64,000 bases of DNA, taken from Enterococcus faecalis. GTDB taxonomy: Bacteria > Bacillota > Bacilli > Lactobacillales > Enterococcaceae. Positions 26,488 through 36,679 of this stretch are shown in pieces. The translations under genes were made by a program, and so were the position numbers. The stretch lies in contig NZ_CP118962.1 of assembly GCF_029024925.1 (NCBI RefSeq), positions 1,520,001 to 1,584,000 of the forward strand, written 5' to 3'. The number at the start of each line of letters is the position of its first letter. Position 1 is the first letter of the stretch. Below the pieces are notes generated by a model. The model ran no database searches and was not told where the DNA came from. It was given only the letters and a program-made list of their open reading frames with translations.

Positions 26488-27246
26488 TTAACCAAATTTA
26501 CCAGAAATGTAATCTTCTGTTTGTTTTTCTTTTGGATTTAAAAATACTTTTTTCGTGTCATTAAATTCAATTAAATCACCTTGTAAAAAGAAGGCCGTTT
26601 TATCAGAGATCCGTGATGCTTGTGACATATTATGTGTCACCATAATCATGGTATATTTCTCTTTTAATGTTAACAGCATGTTTTCAATTTTACCACTAGA
26701 AACTGGGTCCAAGGCGCTAGTTGGTTCATCTAATAAAATAATATCCGGTTCCACAGCTAAAACACGAGCGATACAAACCCGCTGTTGTTGTCCACCAGAA
26801 AGTGAAAGTGCACTTTTGTGAAGTTTATCTTTGACATCCTCCCAAACGGCAGCAGCTTTCAAACTGGTTTCAACTGCTTCATCTAAGACTTGCTTGTCTT
26901 TGACTCCTTTTAGGCGCAAGCCATAAATCACATTTTCATAAACTGAAAACGGAAATGGATTAGGTTGTTGGAAAACCATGCCAATTTCTTTACGTAATTC
27001 AACGTTATCTGTTTTCGGTCCATAAATATCTTTTCCTTTATAGACGACACTTCCAGTAATAGTTACGTCTGGGATTAAATCATTCATACGATTCAAGCAA
27101 CGTAAATACGTTGACTTCCCGCAACCAGAAGGACCAATCATGGCAGTTAATTCTCCTTGATTAAAAGTTAAATCAATACCTTTCAATGCTTCTTTTTTCC
27201 CGTAATATAAATGTAAATCTTTTGATGAAATAATTTCTTTGCCCAT
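26488..27246 (-). CDS. pstB: Phosphate ABC transporter ATPase, second copy
   Basis: A 252-residue ATPase, one of two adjacent pstB genes. It has Walker [10 protein letters not shown], the signature LSGGQQQR, Walker [13 protein letters not shown] and the PstB-type ending YISGKFG. The ATG at 27246 follows AGGAGGAG; an upstream extension that overlaps the first pstB is not supported. The two copies differ along their whole length, so this is an old duplication rather than a recent one. Each may pair with PstA-PstC in a heterodimeric complex or work alone. Confidence 0.94.
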   Translation of the reverse strand: MGKEIISSKDLHLYYGKKEALKGIDLTFNQGELTAMIGPSGCGKSTYLRCLNRMNDLIPDVTITGSVVYKGKDIYGPKTDNVELRKEIGMVFQQPNPFPFSVYENVIYGLRLKGVKDKQVLDEAVETSLKAAAVWEDVKDKLHKSALSLSGGQQQRVCIARVLAVEPDIILLDEPTSALDPVSSGKIENMLLTLKEKYTMIMVTHNMSQASRISDKTAFFLQGDLIEFNDTKKVFLNPKEKQTEDYISGKFG

Positions 27247-27256
27247 CTTGCTCCTC

Positions 27257-28066
27257 CTAACCAAAATGTCCTGAAACGTAGTCTTCCGTTGCTTGAATTT
27301 TTGGTCGTGTAAAGATTTTTCTTGTATGGTCGTATTCAATGACTTTACCCATATAGAAGAAAGCTGTATAGTCACTAATCCGCGCCGCTTGTTGCATGTT
27401 ATGTGTCACAATGATGATCGTGTAATCATCTTTTAAATTCACTAACGTTTCTTCAACCGTTCCTGTTGAAATCGGATCTAACGCGCTTGCCGGTTCATCT
27501 AACAATAAAATATCTGGTTTCATCGCAATTGCCCGAGCGATACACAAACGTTGTTGTTGCCCACCAGACAGAGCTAAGGCGCTTTTATTTAAGTTATCTT
27601 TCACTTGATCCCAAAGTGCGGCTTGCTTCAAACTTGTTTCAACGATTTCATCTAATTTTTTCTTATCCTTTTCACCATGCTGTTTCAATGCGAATGTGAT
27701 ATTTTCATAGATAGATTTACTAAATGGATTGGGCCGCTGAAAAACCATGCCAATGCGTTTTCTCATTTCGTAGACGTCAACTTCTTTCGTATTGACATCG
27801 ACATCTTTATACATGATTTTTCCAGTAACACGTGAATTGGCAATGCCATCGTTCATACGATTTAGCGAACGTAAATACGTGGATTTACCGCAACCAGAAG
27901 GTCCAATTAAGGCGGTTATTTTGTTCTTTTCAAATTGCAAATCAACACCTTTGATAGCCTCATTGTCCCCGTAAAAGACATGTAAGTCTTCCGTGTGTAA
28001 CGCAATCGGGTCTTTTTGGCTATCTAGTTGAAGTAAATGGGTATCATTTAAATTGTATTCTTTCAT
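27257..28066 (-). CDS. pstB: Phosphate ABC transporter ATPase, first copy
   Basis: A 269-residue ATPase that energises PstSCA. Motifs are Walker [13 protein letters not shown], signature [15 protein letters not shown], Walker [13 protein letters not shown] and the C-terminal YVSGHFG. It has a somewhat longer N-terminus than the second copy. The start ATG follows AGGGGAATT; it lies between pstA and the second pstB with short spacers. Many low-GC Gram-positives carry two pstB genes in tandem; the reason is not settled. Confidence 0.94.
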   Translation of the reverse strand: MKEYNLNDTHLLQLDSQKDPIALHTEDLHVFYGDNEAIKGVDLQFEKNKITALIGPSGCGKSTYLRSLNRMNDGIANSRVTGKIMYKDVDVNTKEVDVYEMRKRIGMVFQRPNPFSKSIYENITFALKQHGEKDKKKLDEIVETSLKQAALWDQVKDNLNKSALALSGGQQQRLCIARAIAMKPDILLLDEPASALDPISTGTVEETLVNLKDDYTIIIVTHNMQQAARISDYTAFFYMGKVIEYDHTRKIFTRPKIQATEDYVSGHFG

Positions 28067-28082
28067 GCTAATTCCCCTAACA

Positions 28083-28967
28083 TTAAGCTGATGTCATTCT
28101 CTTATAAAGACGGTTGCCGATAAAACGAGCGCCGAAATTGAAAAGTAAAACTACTAAAATTAACACAGCGGAGGCACCTGCTGAGACCGCAGCGCCATCT
28201 GGCATCGTTCCTTCGGTATTAATTTTCCAAATATGCACAGCCAACGTTTCCGCTTGACGGAAAATGCTAATTGGACTTGAAACGCTCAATGGATTCCAAT
28301 TACTGAAATCTAAGGCAGGTGCGCTTTGTCCTGCTGTATAAATTAACGCAGCGGCTTCACCGAAAATCCGACCAGAACTCAAAATAACACCTGTCAAAAT
28401 TCCTGGTAATGCTTCTGGCAAAATAACTTTTTTAACTGTTTCCCAACGTGAAAGACCTAAGGCTAACCCCGCTTCACGCTGTGTATAATGAATGGCTTTC
28501 AAAGATTCCTCAACATTTCTAGTCAATAATGGTAAGTTAAAAAATGTTAATGCTAACGCACCTGATAAGATTGAAAAGCCATATCCGATTTGTACAACGA
28601 AAATCAAGAAGCCGAACAGCCCGACAACAACGGAAGGCAATGAACTTAAAATTTCAATCGAGGTACGAATTAAATCAGTTAACCAATTCTTTTTCGCATA
28701 TTCCGATAAGTAAATTCCAGCACCCAATGAAATTGGAATACTAATAATCATTGTAATCAATAGTAAATATAGTGAGTTAAAAAGCTGAATACCAATCCCA
28801 CCACCAACTTGATAGGCTCTGGATGGTTGTGTTAAAAATTCCCACGAAATATGTGGAATTCCTCTAGCTAAAATGTAAATCAGTAAGGCCGCCAAAATTA
28901 AAACAATGACGCCAGATACGGCATATAAGATACCTGTTGCGATTTTATCTGCTTTTTTTGCATTCAT
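28083..28967 (-). CDS. pstA: Phosphate ABC transporter permease PstA
   Basis: A 294-residue membrane protein with six helices and the binding-protein-dependent transport motif ([20 protein letters not shown], about residues 167-186), which contacts PstB. It overlaps the pstC stop by one base and pairs with PstC to form the channel for phosphate import. Confidence 0.94.
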   Translation of the reverse strand: MNAKKADKIATGILYAVSGVIVLILAALLIYILARGIPHISWEFLTQPSRAYQVGGGIGIQLFNSLYLLLITMIISIPISLGAGIYLSEYAKKNWLTDLIRTSIEILSSLPSVVVGLFGFLIFVVQIGYGFSILSGALALTFFNLPLLTRNVEESLKAIHYTQREAGLALGLSRWETVKKVILPEALPGILTGVILSSGRIFGEAAALIYTAGQSAPALDFSNWNPLSVSSPISIFRQAETLAVHIWKINTEGTMPDGAAVSAGASAVLILVVLLFNFGARFIGNRLYKRMTSA

Positions 28968-29887
28968 TATTTTAAGGCTCCTCTCTTACCGATAATTCGG
29001 ATAACAATGTTGAATAGTAAAGACATCAACAATAGAATCAAGGCTAAAGACCAAAGAACGTTGTTTTCAACTGTTCCCATAATTGTATTCCCAATCCCCA
29101 TTGTCAAAATACTTGTTAGTGTCGAAGCTGGTGTTGTCAAACTAGTTGGCATCACAGCTGCATTTCCGATTACCATTTGGATTGCTAAGGCTTCACCAAA
29201 CGCACGAGCCATACCAAAGACAACCGCAGTTAAAATACCAGGCACAGCTGCCCGCAAGACAACTTTATAAATCGTTTGCCAACGCGTAGCACCAAGCGCC
29301 AACGACGCTTCACGATAATGTCGAGGTACAGCTTTTAATGCATCTACGGTCATCGTAGTAACCGTTGGTAAAATCATGACAAATAGCACAAACGTACCAG
29401 CTAAAATACCGAAGCCAGTTCCGCCAAAGATTGAACGGACAAAAGGAACAATGACAGATAAACCAATAAATCCATAAACAACAGAGGGAATCCCTACAAG
29501 TAATTCAATAACTGGTTGTAAAAATTTTGCTCCTTTTTTAGGTGAAATTTCTGTCATAAAAACAGCCGCTCCAATCGCAAATGGTGTCGCAACAATCGCT
29601 GACAAAAACGTTACAATAAAGGAACCCGCAATCATCGGTAAAGCCCCAACCATGGGTTTACCGTCTGCGCCGATATCACTTGGGTTCCAGTTTGTTCCAA
29701 ATAAGAAATCAAACACATTAATCTTATCTTTAAAGAATGTAGCAAGTCCTTTACTTGCAACAAAATAGAAAATTGAAACAACCACTGCTACAATTAAGGC
29801 AATACATAGGAAACTAATAAATTTCCCTCGTTGCTCCATCTTGGCTCTTTTCGATTTTGTTAATAATTTTTTCTGTACATCTTCCAA
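28967..29887 (-). CDS. pstC: Phosphate ABC transporter permease PstC
   Basis: A 306-residue permease with six membrane helices and the conserved EAA loop (REASLALGATRWQTIYKVVL) that docks to the ATPase. The best start is a TTG at 29887, because GAGGAGGAAA precedes it; a seven-codon longer frame would start within that site. It lies 120 bases downstream of pstS, and that gap holds tandem TTAACA/TTTACA repeats, so it may have a separate phosphate-controlled promoter. Confidence 0.93.
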   Translation of the reverse strand: MEDVQKKLLTKSKRAKMEQRGKFISFLCIALIVAVVVSIFYFVASKGLATFFKDKINVFDFLFGTNWNPSDIGADGKPMVGALPMIAGSFIVTFLSAIVATPFAIGAAVFMTEISPKKGAKFLQPVIELLVGIPSVVYGFIGLSVIVPFVRSIFGGTGFGILAGTFVLFVMILPTVTTMTVDALKAVPRHYREASLALGATRWQTIYKVVLRAAVPGILTAVVFGMARAFGEALAIQMVIGNAAVMPTSLTTPASTLTSILTMGIGNTIMGTVENNVLWSLALILLLMSLLFNIVIRIIGKRGALK

Positions 29888-29967
29888 GAATATTTCCTCC
29901 TCAAACAATCCAACTTTTACAGATAAAAATAGTGTACCTTTTTTACATCAATTTGTTTTTAATAACA

Positions 29968-30004
29968 TGTAAATTTTATGTTAAGTTTGTAAATTTTGTG
30001 TTAA
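29968..30004 (-). promoter_or_regulatory. Tandem Pho-box-like repeats before pstC
   Basis: On the minus strand TTAACA-N5-TTTACA-N3-TTAACA-N5-TTTACA; the 17-base unit occurs twice with one difference. TT(A/T)ACA repeats about 11 bases apart are the binding sites of PhoP/PhoB-type response regulators in Bacillus. They lie between pstS and pstC. Confidence 0.65.
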
Positions 30005-30009
30005 GAGAA

Positions 30010-30864
30010 TTATTTAATGACATTTCCTTGCCAATCCCGTTCAATTTCCATTTTCGAAACAGGAATATACCCTAATTGACCAATCACACGTTCTTGGATA
30101 TCATCTGACAACATAAAGTCTAAAAACTCTTTGGTTAAATCACTTGGATTTTTACGAGTGTACATGTGTTCATAAGACCAAATAATCCATTTATTGTTCA
30201 TTACATTTTCATCTGTTGGCTGAACACCATCAATACTTAACGTAGCTACTTCATCAGTAACATATGAAAATGCGGTATAACTAATCGCTCCTGGTGTATC
30301 AGAAACAATGGAACGAACCATGCCGCTGGAATCTTGTTCTTGCGCACGAATGGCTGTTTTATCTCCCAAGACCCATTTTTCAAAAGTAGCGCGCGTACCA
30401 CTACCGGCCGCTCTGTTCAAAATAACAATTTTTTGGTCTTTTCCGCCAAGTTCTTTCCAGTTTGTTACTTCACCTAAAAAGATTTTCTTTAAATTTTCCA
30501 TTGAGATATCTTTGACACCGACATTTTTGTTAACGATTGGTGTAATCCCAACGACAGCAACTTTATGATCAATTAAGTCTTCCGCTTTGATGCCCTTTTT
30601 CTCTTCTGCAAATAAATCAGAATTACCAATGTCTACCGCGCCAGATTGGACTTGACTCAAACCTGTTCCGCTTCCGCCACCTTGGACATTAATAAATCTT
30701 CCCGGATTTTGGCTTTGATATTCCTCACTCGCTGTCTCTACTAATGGTTGTAAAGCTGATGAGCCTACCGCTGTGATGGATTCACCACGATCAATCCATT
30801 TTGCACATCCTGTCAAAGTAAGTATACTTGCCAAACCAATAAATAATAGCAATCTTTTTTTCAT
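30010..30864 (-). CDS. pstS: Phosphate-binding lipoprotein PstS
   Basis: The 284-residue receptor of the phosphate importer. It has a signal peptide with lipobox LTLTGC (cysteine 20 is the lipidated residue), and the phosphate-binding motifs GSSALQPLVETASEEY, GGGSGTGLSQV and RAAGSGTRATFEKW (serine, threonine and aspartate contacts to phosphate). The start ATG follows TTGGAGGAAT. It is first of the cluster pstS-pstC-pstA-pstB-pstB-phoU. Confidence 0.95.
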   Translation of the reverse strand: MKKRLLLFIGLASILTLTGCAKWIDRGESITAVGSSALQPLVETASEEYQSQNPGRFINVQGGGSGTGLSQVQSGAVDIGNSDLFAEEKKGIKAEDLIDHKVAVVGITPIVNKNVGVKDISMENLKKIFLGEVTNWKELGGKDQKIVILNRAAGSGTRATFEKWVLGDKTAIRAQEQDSSGMVRSIVSDTPGAISYTAFSYVTDEVATLSIDGVQPTDENVMNNKWIIWSYEHMYTRKNPSDLTKEFLDFMLSDDIQERVIGQLGYIPVSKMEIERDWQGNVIK

Positions 30865-30909
30865 CGATTCATTATTCCTCCAATTAATTTCAATCTATTC
30901 TATTTTACC

Positions 30910-30915
30910 ATTATA
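30910..30915 (-). promoter_or_regulatory. pstS -10 element
   Basis: On the minus strand TATAAT without a recognisable -35 at the right distance, as expected for an activator-dependent promoter. About 46 bases before the ATG. Confidence 0.4.
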
Positions 30916-30998
30916 TGTAGGACTTGAAAATTATAAGTTATCAATTTGTTGGTACAACTGAGAAAACTCTTAAATTAAATAACAAGTATTTTAAAACT

Positions 30999-31041
30999 AA
31001 ACGAAAAAAAGCTCTCCAAAATGGAGAGCTTTTTTTCGTTT
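30999..31041. terminator. Strong hairpin between ftsX and pstS
   Basis: A 20-base perfect stem (30999-31018 with 31022-31041) with A7/T7 inside and a three-base AAA loop. It ends ftsX on the minus strand and overlaps its stop codon. Confidence 0.9.
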
Positions 31042-31924
31042 AAATTTTCAAGAAACGACGCATTGAAATAACTGAACCTAGTGATCCAATAATCATTCCT
31101 GTTGCAATCATTAATAGATTGACTTTCCAGATAAAATCTTCTGGACGAATTAATGAATAATTCGAACGCAATAACTGCGGGTTGAACATGTTATAAACTT
31201 GATGGTAGCCTAACGTCATAATAATGACTGGCACGATTGCGCCAATCAACCCAATCCAAGCACCTTCTAAGAAGAACGGCCAACGAATGAAACTGTTTTT
31301 GGCTCCTACAAGACGCATAATTTGGATTTCTTTTTGACGAGATAAAATCGTAATCCGAATAGTGTTGGAAATTAAGAACACTGCAACGAATAAAAGTAAT
31401 GCAGCAGCTGCTAAGCCCCAAGTTCGAACGGTTTGAGCGATTTTAAAGATTTTGTCTGAGTTTACACCACCGTAATCGGCTTTAAAAACACTTGGGAATT
31501 TAGCTGCTTGTTTCGCAATATCTTTCGTGTCTTCTGGTGTTTTTGCACGGACATAATACACGTCGTATAATGGGTTACTGTCGCCTTCGAAAAGATTCCA
31601 GGCATCCCCCATTTGTTCTTGGATTTTTTTCAATTGTTGATCTTTGTTTGAATAAGAAATATCTTCAACATTGTCTAATCCTTTAAGTTGTTTTTCTAAT
31701 GTTTTCATTTCATTTTGTTTTGTACCAATATCGACAAAGACAGACACTGTCACGTTTTTTTCGATATCATCAGCAAGTTTCGTTGCATTAAAAATAACGC
31801 CCATAAAAATACCAACTAAAACTAATGTAATTGTAACCGCACTTGCTGAGGCAACAGTCATCCAACCGTTCCGTTTTAAACTTTTGATACTTTCAAATAA
31901 ATGAGAAAAGAATGTTCTAATCAT
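31040..31924 (-). CDS. ftsX: Cell division protein FtsX
   Basis: A 294-residue membrane protein of the FtsX/permease family. It has an N-terminal helix (about residues 22-45), an outside domain (residues 50-165), and three further helices towards the C-terminus with the motif RLVGAKNSFIRWPFFLEGAW. With FtsE it controls peptidoglycan hydrolases of the PcsB/CwlO type during division. The ATG at 31924 lies inside the ftsE coding region (overlap of eight bases); the longer frame to 31987 is not supported. Confidence 0.94.
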   Translation of the reverse strand: MIRTFFSHLFESIKSLKRNGWMTVASASAVTITLVLVGIFMGVIFNATKLADDIEKNVTVSVFVDIGTKQNEMKTLEKQLKGLDNVEDISYSNKDQQLKKIQEQMGDAWNLFEGDSNPLYDVYYVRAKTPEDTKDIAKQAAKFPSVFKADYGGVNSDKIFKIAQTVRTWGLAAAALLLFVAVFLISNTIRITILSRQKEIQIMRLVGAKNSFIRWPFFLEGAWIGLIGAIVPVIIMTLGYHQVYNMFNPQLLRSNYSLIRPEDFIWKVNLLMIATGMIIGSLGSVISMRRFLKI

Positions 31925-32603
31925 CGTAGCCGTATTCTCCTTCCACTTGGTCACGGGTAATGCGACCATTTTCAATGGCAATAACACGGTGACGAATCGT
32001 ATTTACAATTGTACTATTATGCGTTGCCATCACGACTGTTGTTCCTTGTGCGTTAATCCGGTCCAACAATTTCATGATTTCCCATGAATTCTCTGGATCT
32101 AAGTTCCCAGTTGGTTCATCGGCAATTAAAACTTTCGGTGTATTTACGATTGCTCGTGCAATGGATACCCGTTGCTGTTCCCCACCAGAAAGTTCGCTTG
32201 GAAAAACACGTACCTTATGTTTTAGACCGACTAAATCTAAAACTTCCATCACGCGTTTTTTGATTTCGCGAGGACGTCGTCCGATAACTTGCATCGCATA
32301 GGCCACGTTCTCATACACAGTTTTCTTTGGTAATAGTTTATAGTCTTGGAAAACGATGCCGATTTCACGACGTAAATAAGGAACTTCTTTATTTTTTATT
32401 TTCATTAAATCATGACCTGCAACTGTCAAATTACCTTTTGTTGCTTTTTCTTCACGATACATTAATCTAATAAAGGTTGATTTCCCTGCACCTGAGGGAC
32501 CAACCACATAGACGAACTCGCCTTGGTCAATCTCTACTGAAATATTTCGAATCGCTGTTGTACCATTCGAATATTTCTTCATTACATCTTTCATTTCAAT
32601 CAT
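31917..32603 (-). CDS. ftsE: Cell division ATPase FtsE
   Basis: A 228-residue ABC ATPase; Walker A GPSGAGKSTFIRL, signature ELSGGEQQR, Walker B VLIADEPTGNLD, and H-loop THNSTIV. It partners with FtsX, whose start overlaps its end. The ATG at 32603 follows GGAGAACG; a longer frame to 32642 extends over the promoter. The pair acts at the septum and links cell-wall hydrolysis to ATP use. Confidence 0.95.
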   Translation of the reverse strand: MIEMKDVMKKYSNGTTAIRNISVEIDQGEFVYVVGPSGAGKSTFIRLMYREEKATKGNLTVAGHDLMKIKNKEVPYLRREIGIVFQDYKLLPKKTVYENVAYAMQVIGRRPREIKKRVMEVLDLVGLKHKVRVFPSELSGGEQQRVSIARAIVNTPKVLIADEPTGNLDPENSWEIMKLLDRINAQGTTVVMATHNSTIVNTIRHRVIAIENGRITRDQVEGEYGYDD

Positions 32604-32640
32604 GGCGTTCTCTCCATCTCTTTTTTCTTCAATCCTACTC

Positions 32641-32649
32641 ATTATAACA
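32641..32649 (-). promoter_or_regulatory. Extended -10 promoter of ftsEX
   Basis: On the minus strand TGTTATAAT, perfect extended -10. The leader to the ATG at 32603 is about 31 bases, and no -35 is needed. Confidence 0.7.
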
Positions 32650-32708
32650 TGTCAATATTGCAAACTTCTTGCATTAAGTTACATTTTTATTTCAATTTAA
32701 TGAAGAGC

Positions 32709-33810
32709 TTAACTTAAGCGCTGTTTTAAGTAGGCATCAATGAAACCATCAAGGTCTCCATCCATCACAGCTTGTACATTGCCGGTTTCGTAATTTGTCC
32801 GATGGTCTTTGACCATTGAATACGGATGGAACACGTAAGAACGGATTTGTGAGCCCCAGCCAATTTCCATTTGTTCACCACGTAAACTTGCTGCTTCTTG
32901 GGCTTTCTTTTCCATTTCCAATTGATATAATTTGGCTTTTAACATACTCATTGCTTGCTCACGGTTTTTTAATTGAGAACGTTGTGCTTGGCTTGCGACA
33001 ACGGTACCTGTTGGAATATGTGTGATTCGAACAGCCGATTCTGTTTTATTAATATGCTGACCACCAGCACCACTTGCTCGATAGGTATCAATTTTTAAGT
33101 CATCTGGATTGATCGCAATTTCTATTGTGTCGTCTAATTCAGGCATTACATCAACTGAACAAAACGAAGTATGACGGCGTTTAGCGGAATCAAAGGGCGA
33201 AATCCGCACAAGACGATGGACACCTTTTTCAGATTTTAGGTAACCATAAGCATTGTAACCTTTGATTAATAAGGTGACACTTTTAATCCCTGCTTCATCT
33301 CCAGCTTGGTAATCCAACGTTTCAACTTGGAAACCGTGACTTTCTGCCCAACGTGTATACATTCGTAAAAGCATACTTCCCCAATCTTGTGATTCAGTAC
33401 CACCGGCACCAGGGTGTAATTCAATTAGGGCGTTATTATGATCATATGGCTCATTTAGTAGTAAGGATAGCTCATACGTTGTTAAACGTTCTTGCAAGAG
33501 ATGAATTCTTTCTTCCAATTCTTCTTGAATCTCTGCATCATATTCTTCTTGTTGTAATTCAAACATCACCGTTAATTCGTCAAGTTCCTCAGAGAGCTGA
33601 TGAAATTGTTGATATTTTTCTTTCAAACTATTGGTTTCGTTAATTAGCTTTTGAGCCGTTTCTGTGTTGTCCCAAAAACCAGGTTCTCCCATCCGATTTT
33701 CCGCCTCGGCAATGTCTTCTTCTAACTGGTCTAAGTCAAAGAGACCTCCTGAAGCTAGTAATTTTTTGTGTCATTTCGTCTAATAATGTACGAATTTCTG
33801 GGTTTTCCAA
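32709..33810 (-). CDS. prfB: Peptide chain release factor 2, with programmed +1 frameshift
   Basis: RF2 ends translation at UGA and UAA. The gene is read in two frames: a first 24-codon frame starts at a TTG at 33810 (AGAAGGA six bases upstream) and ends with CTT TGA at 33741-33736; +1 slippage on CTT then opens the main frame to 32709, giving 366 residues. The internal AGGAGG stimulator three bases before CTT and the C after TGA are the textbook autoregulatory elements. The main frame contains the SPF anticodon-like motif ([11 protein letters not shown]) and the GGQ motif ([12 protein letters not shown]) for peptide release. It lies between secA and ftsE, the usual Gram-positive order. Confidence 0.97.
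33736..33752 (-). promoter_or_regulatory. RF2 programmed frameshift site
   Basis: On the minus strand AGGAGGTCTCTTTGAC: an internal Shine-Dalgarno (AGGAGG), the slippery CTT, the stop TGA and the following C. RF2 levels set the frameshift rate, so the protein controls its own synthesis. Confidence 0.95.
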
Positions 33811-33841
33811 AATGATTCCTTCTTTCTCTTTATTGTAAAAA

Positions 33842-33876
33842 GAGCAAAGGCGGGACAAATTGCCCCACCCTGCGTT
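33842..33876 (-). terminator. Hairpin after secA
   Basis: Imperfect GC-rich stem (33844-33873) that pairs GGTGGGGC-type with GTCCCGCC, followed on the minus strand by CTTTTTAC. It may be a partial terminator between secA and prfB. Confidence 0.55.
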
Positions 33877-33886
33877 TTTTCTTTAA

Positions 33887-36424
33887 TTAAGCGTTTCTTC
33901 CATGACAATTTTTGAATTTTTTGCCACTTCCGCATGGGCATAAATCATTACGGCCCACTTTTTTATCTACACGCACAGGTTGACGCTTCGCACTTGTGTT
34001 GCTTTGTGCAGCTGCATCTTGTTCTGTTTCTGGATGTTCCGCTTGTCCTTGAGCTACTTGCTCACGTTGGACATTTTGGCGAATTTCCGATTTCATGAAT
34101 AAACGTGTTACTTCATATTCGATTGAACCCACCATATTGTTATACATAGAATAACCTTCTGTTTGATATTCTACTAATGGGTTGTTTTGACCGTACGCAC
34201 GTAAGCCGACAGATTGGCGTAATTGATCCATTGCATCAATGTGATCTGTCCATTTAGTATCGACAACACGCAAGATGACTACTTTTTCAAATTCTAGCAA
34301 TTGTTCTTGGCCATTCAATTGTTGAGATTTTTCTTCAAATACTTCTTGCGCACGTGCCACTAAGTAGTCTTTGATTTCTTCAGCTGATTTATTTTCTAAA
34401 TCTTTTTTAGAAATCGTATCTTCATGGACAAGTGTTGAGGCTGCAAAATCGACAATCCCATCTAAATTCCATTCTTCTTTTTCTAATTGTGTATGGCTAT
34501 CCACCACTCGGCCAATCGTCCGTTTTACCATGCCCATCAATACATCAGACAAGTCATTTTCTTCCATAATTACTTCTTGTCGTTGCGCATAAATAACTTC
34601 ACGTTGCTCGCGCATCACGTCATCGTATTGTAAGACATTTTTACGTGTGTCATAGTTATTTCCTTCCACACGTTTTTGAGCAGACTCTACTTGGCGAGTA
34701 AACATTTTACTTTGAATAACTGCATCTTCTTCTTGCACATTCATTCGTTCTAAGAATGTTTTAATTCGTTCTGAACCAAAGCGTTTCATTAAGTCATCTT
34801 CTAAAGATAAATAAAATTGTGAAACCCCTGGATCCCCTTGACGTCCTGCACGTCCACGCAACTGATTATCAATACGACGTGACTCATGACGTTCTGTCCC
34901 GATAACCGCTAGACCACCTAGTTCAAGTACACCTAAACCAAGTTTAATATCCGTTCCACGACCAGCCATATTTGTTGCAATTGTAACTGCGCCTTTTTGA
35001 CCGGCATTCATAATGATTTCGGCTTCTTTAAAGTGATTTTTCGCATTTAATACTTCATGAGGAATTTTAGCTGCGTTTAATTTATCAGAAAGTAATTCTG
35101 ACGTTTCTACCGCAACAGTCCCCACCAACACTGGTTGTCCTTTGTGGTAACGTTCTTTAATATCTTCCACCACTGCATTAAATTTACTTTCTAAGGTTGG
35201 ATAAAGTAAATCTGGACGATCGTCACGGATAATTGGACGATTGGTTGGAATTTGAATGACTTGAATATTGTAAATTTCACGGAATTCTTCTTCTTCTGTT
35301 TTAGCAGTACCAGTCATCCCGGCTAGTTTTTTGTACATCCGGAAGTAGTTTTGGAACGTAATCGTCGCCATTGTTTTTGTTTCATCTTCAATTTCGACGC
35401 CTTCTTTTGCTTCAATCGCTTGATGCAAGCCATCAGAATAACGACGACCATCCATGATACGACCAGTAAATTGGTCAACAATTAAGACTTTATTGTCTTG
35501 AACCACGTAATCAATGTCTAATAACATGATATAGTTTGCCCGTAACGCTTGATCTAAATGGTGCGTTAATGCTGTATTTTCAATATCGTACAGGTTATCC
35601 AATCCGAAAGTTTGTTCAGCTTTTTCAATCCCTGCTTCTGTTAAACCAATTGTTTTAGACTGAATATCAATTTTGTAATCTTCGTCTTCTTTTAAGCGTT
35701 TGACAAAATTATCGGCACGCGTATAGAGTGCTGTCGATTTTTCAGCTTGTCCAGAAATAATTAATGGGGTTCTTGCTTCATCAATTAAGATTGAATCCAC
35801 TTCATCGACAATTGCATAGTTTAATGGACGTTGAACCATTTGGCTGCGATAAACAACCATGTTATCACGCAAATAGTCAAATCCTAATTCGTTATTTGTA
35901 CTATAAGTGATATCACAGTTATACGCTTCACGTTTTTCATCAGAAGATTTAGAGTTAATGTTTAAACCAACGCTTAAGCCTAAGAAATTATATAATTCTC
36001 CCATTTCGTTAGAGTCACGGGTTGCTAAGTATTCATTAACTGTAACAACGTGTACTCCTTCGCCAGATAGTGCATTCAAGTATACAGGCATTGTGGCAGT
36101 CAAGGTTTTCCCTTCACCTGTTCTCATTTCAGGAATGTTCCCGTCATGAAGCACAATCCCACCCATTAATTGGACACGGTATGGGAATAAACCTAGTACT
36201 CGTTTAGCAGCTTCACGGACAACCGCAAACGCTTCTGGTAATAGTTCGTCTAAGGTTTCCCCTTTTTGATAACGGGCTTTAAATTCATCTGTTTTTTCAC
36301 GTAATTGTTCATCGCTTAGTTGTTCCATTGCACTTGCATGTGCATCAATTTTATCGGCGATTTTTTCTAATCGTCTTAATTCTTTTTTATCGTTTTCAAT
36401 CATTTTTTTCAAAAAATTTGCCAT
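33887..36424 (-). CDS. secA: Preprotein translocase ATPase SecA
   Basis: The motor that pushes preproteins through SecYEG. The 845-residue protein has the DEAD-type motor with Walker [10 protein letters not shown] (about residue 100), the [13 protein letters not shown] region, and the second motor domain with [10 protein letters not shown]. The extreme C-terminus holds the zinc-binding motif [13 protein letters not shown] for SecB/ribosome contact, so it is complete. I use the ATG at 36424 ([12 protein letters not shown]), the standard start of the family; the distance to AAAGGA is a little long. It carries no partner gene here besides prfB downstream. Confidence 0.97.
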   Translation of the reverse strand: MANFLKKMIENDKKELRRLEKIADKIDAHASAMEQLSDEQLREKTDEFKARYQKGETLDELLPEAFAVVREAAKRVLGLFPYRVQLMGGIVLHDGNIPEMRTGEGKTLTATMPVYLNALSGEGVHVVTVNEYLATRDSNEMGELYNFLGLSVGLNINSKSSDEKREAYNCDITYSTNNELGFDYLRDNMVVYRSQMVQRPLNYAIVDEVDSILIDEARTPLIISGQAEKSTALYTRADNFVKRLKEDEDYKIDIQSKTIGLTEAGIEKAEQTFGLDNLYDIENTALTHHLDQALRANYIMLLDIDYVVQDNKVLIVDQFTGRIMDGRRYSDGLHQAIEAKEGVEIEDETKTMATITFQNYFRMYKKLAGMTGTAKTEEEEFREIYNIQVIQIPTNRPIIRDDRPDLLYPTLESKFNAVVEDIKERYHKGQPVLVGTVAVETSELLSDKLNAAKIPHEVLNAKNHFKEAEIIMNAGQKGAVTIATNMAGRGTDIKLGLGVLELGGLAVIGTERHESRRIDNQLRGRAGRQGDPGVSQFYLSLEDDLMKRFGSERIKTFLERMNVQEEDAVIQSKMFTRQVESAQKRVEGNNYDTRKNVLQYDDVMREQREVIYAQRQEVIMEENDLSDVLMGMVKRTIGRVVDSHTQLEKEEWNLDGIVDFAASTLVHEDTISKKDLENKSAEEIKDYLVARAQEVFEEKSQQLNGQEQLLEFEKVVILRVVDTKWTDHIDAMDQLRQSVGLRAYGQNNPLVEYQTEGYSMYNNMVGSIEYEVTRLFMKSEIRQNVQREQVAQGQAEHPETEQDAAAQSNTSAKRQPVRVDKKVGRNDLCPCGSGKKFKNCHGRNA

Positions 36425-36636
36425 TGGTATCTGTGTTCCTTTCAATTACCTCTTTTTATTTTTGTATCCTTTTTGTACAAGAAGCACAATCTATCCGTTT
36501 TATTTTATCATTACTTGACGAGAAAGAAAACCATTTCTCTCTATTTTACAGACATTTTCCTTTAAAAGAGGAACTTTTAAAGTTATTTTATGTATTTCTT
36601 TATTTTTTCTTTACTCCGTGCTTTAAAGATGTTTAA

Positions 36637-36675
36637 AGAGCTGAAATGCACGAAGGCATTTCAGCTCTTATTTTA
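36637..36675 (-). terminator. Terminator of hpf
   Basis: A 13-base perfect stem AGAGCTGAAATGC with its complement (36637-36649 with 36656-36668), followed on the minus strand by TTTAAACAT. Confidence 0.75.
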
Positions 36676-36679
36676 AGCT

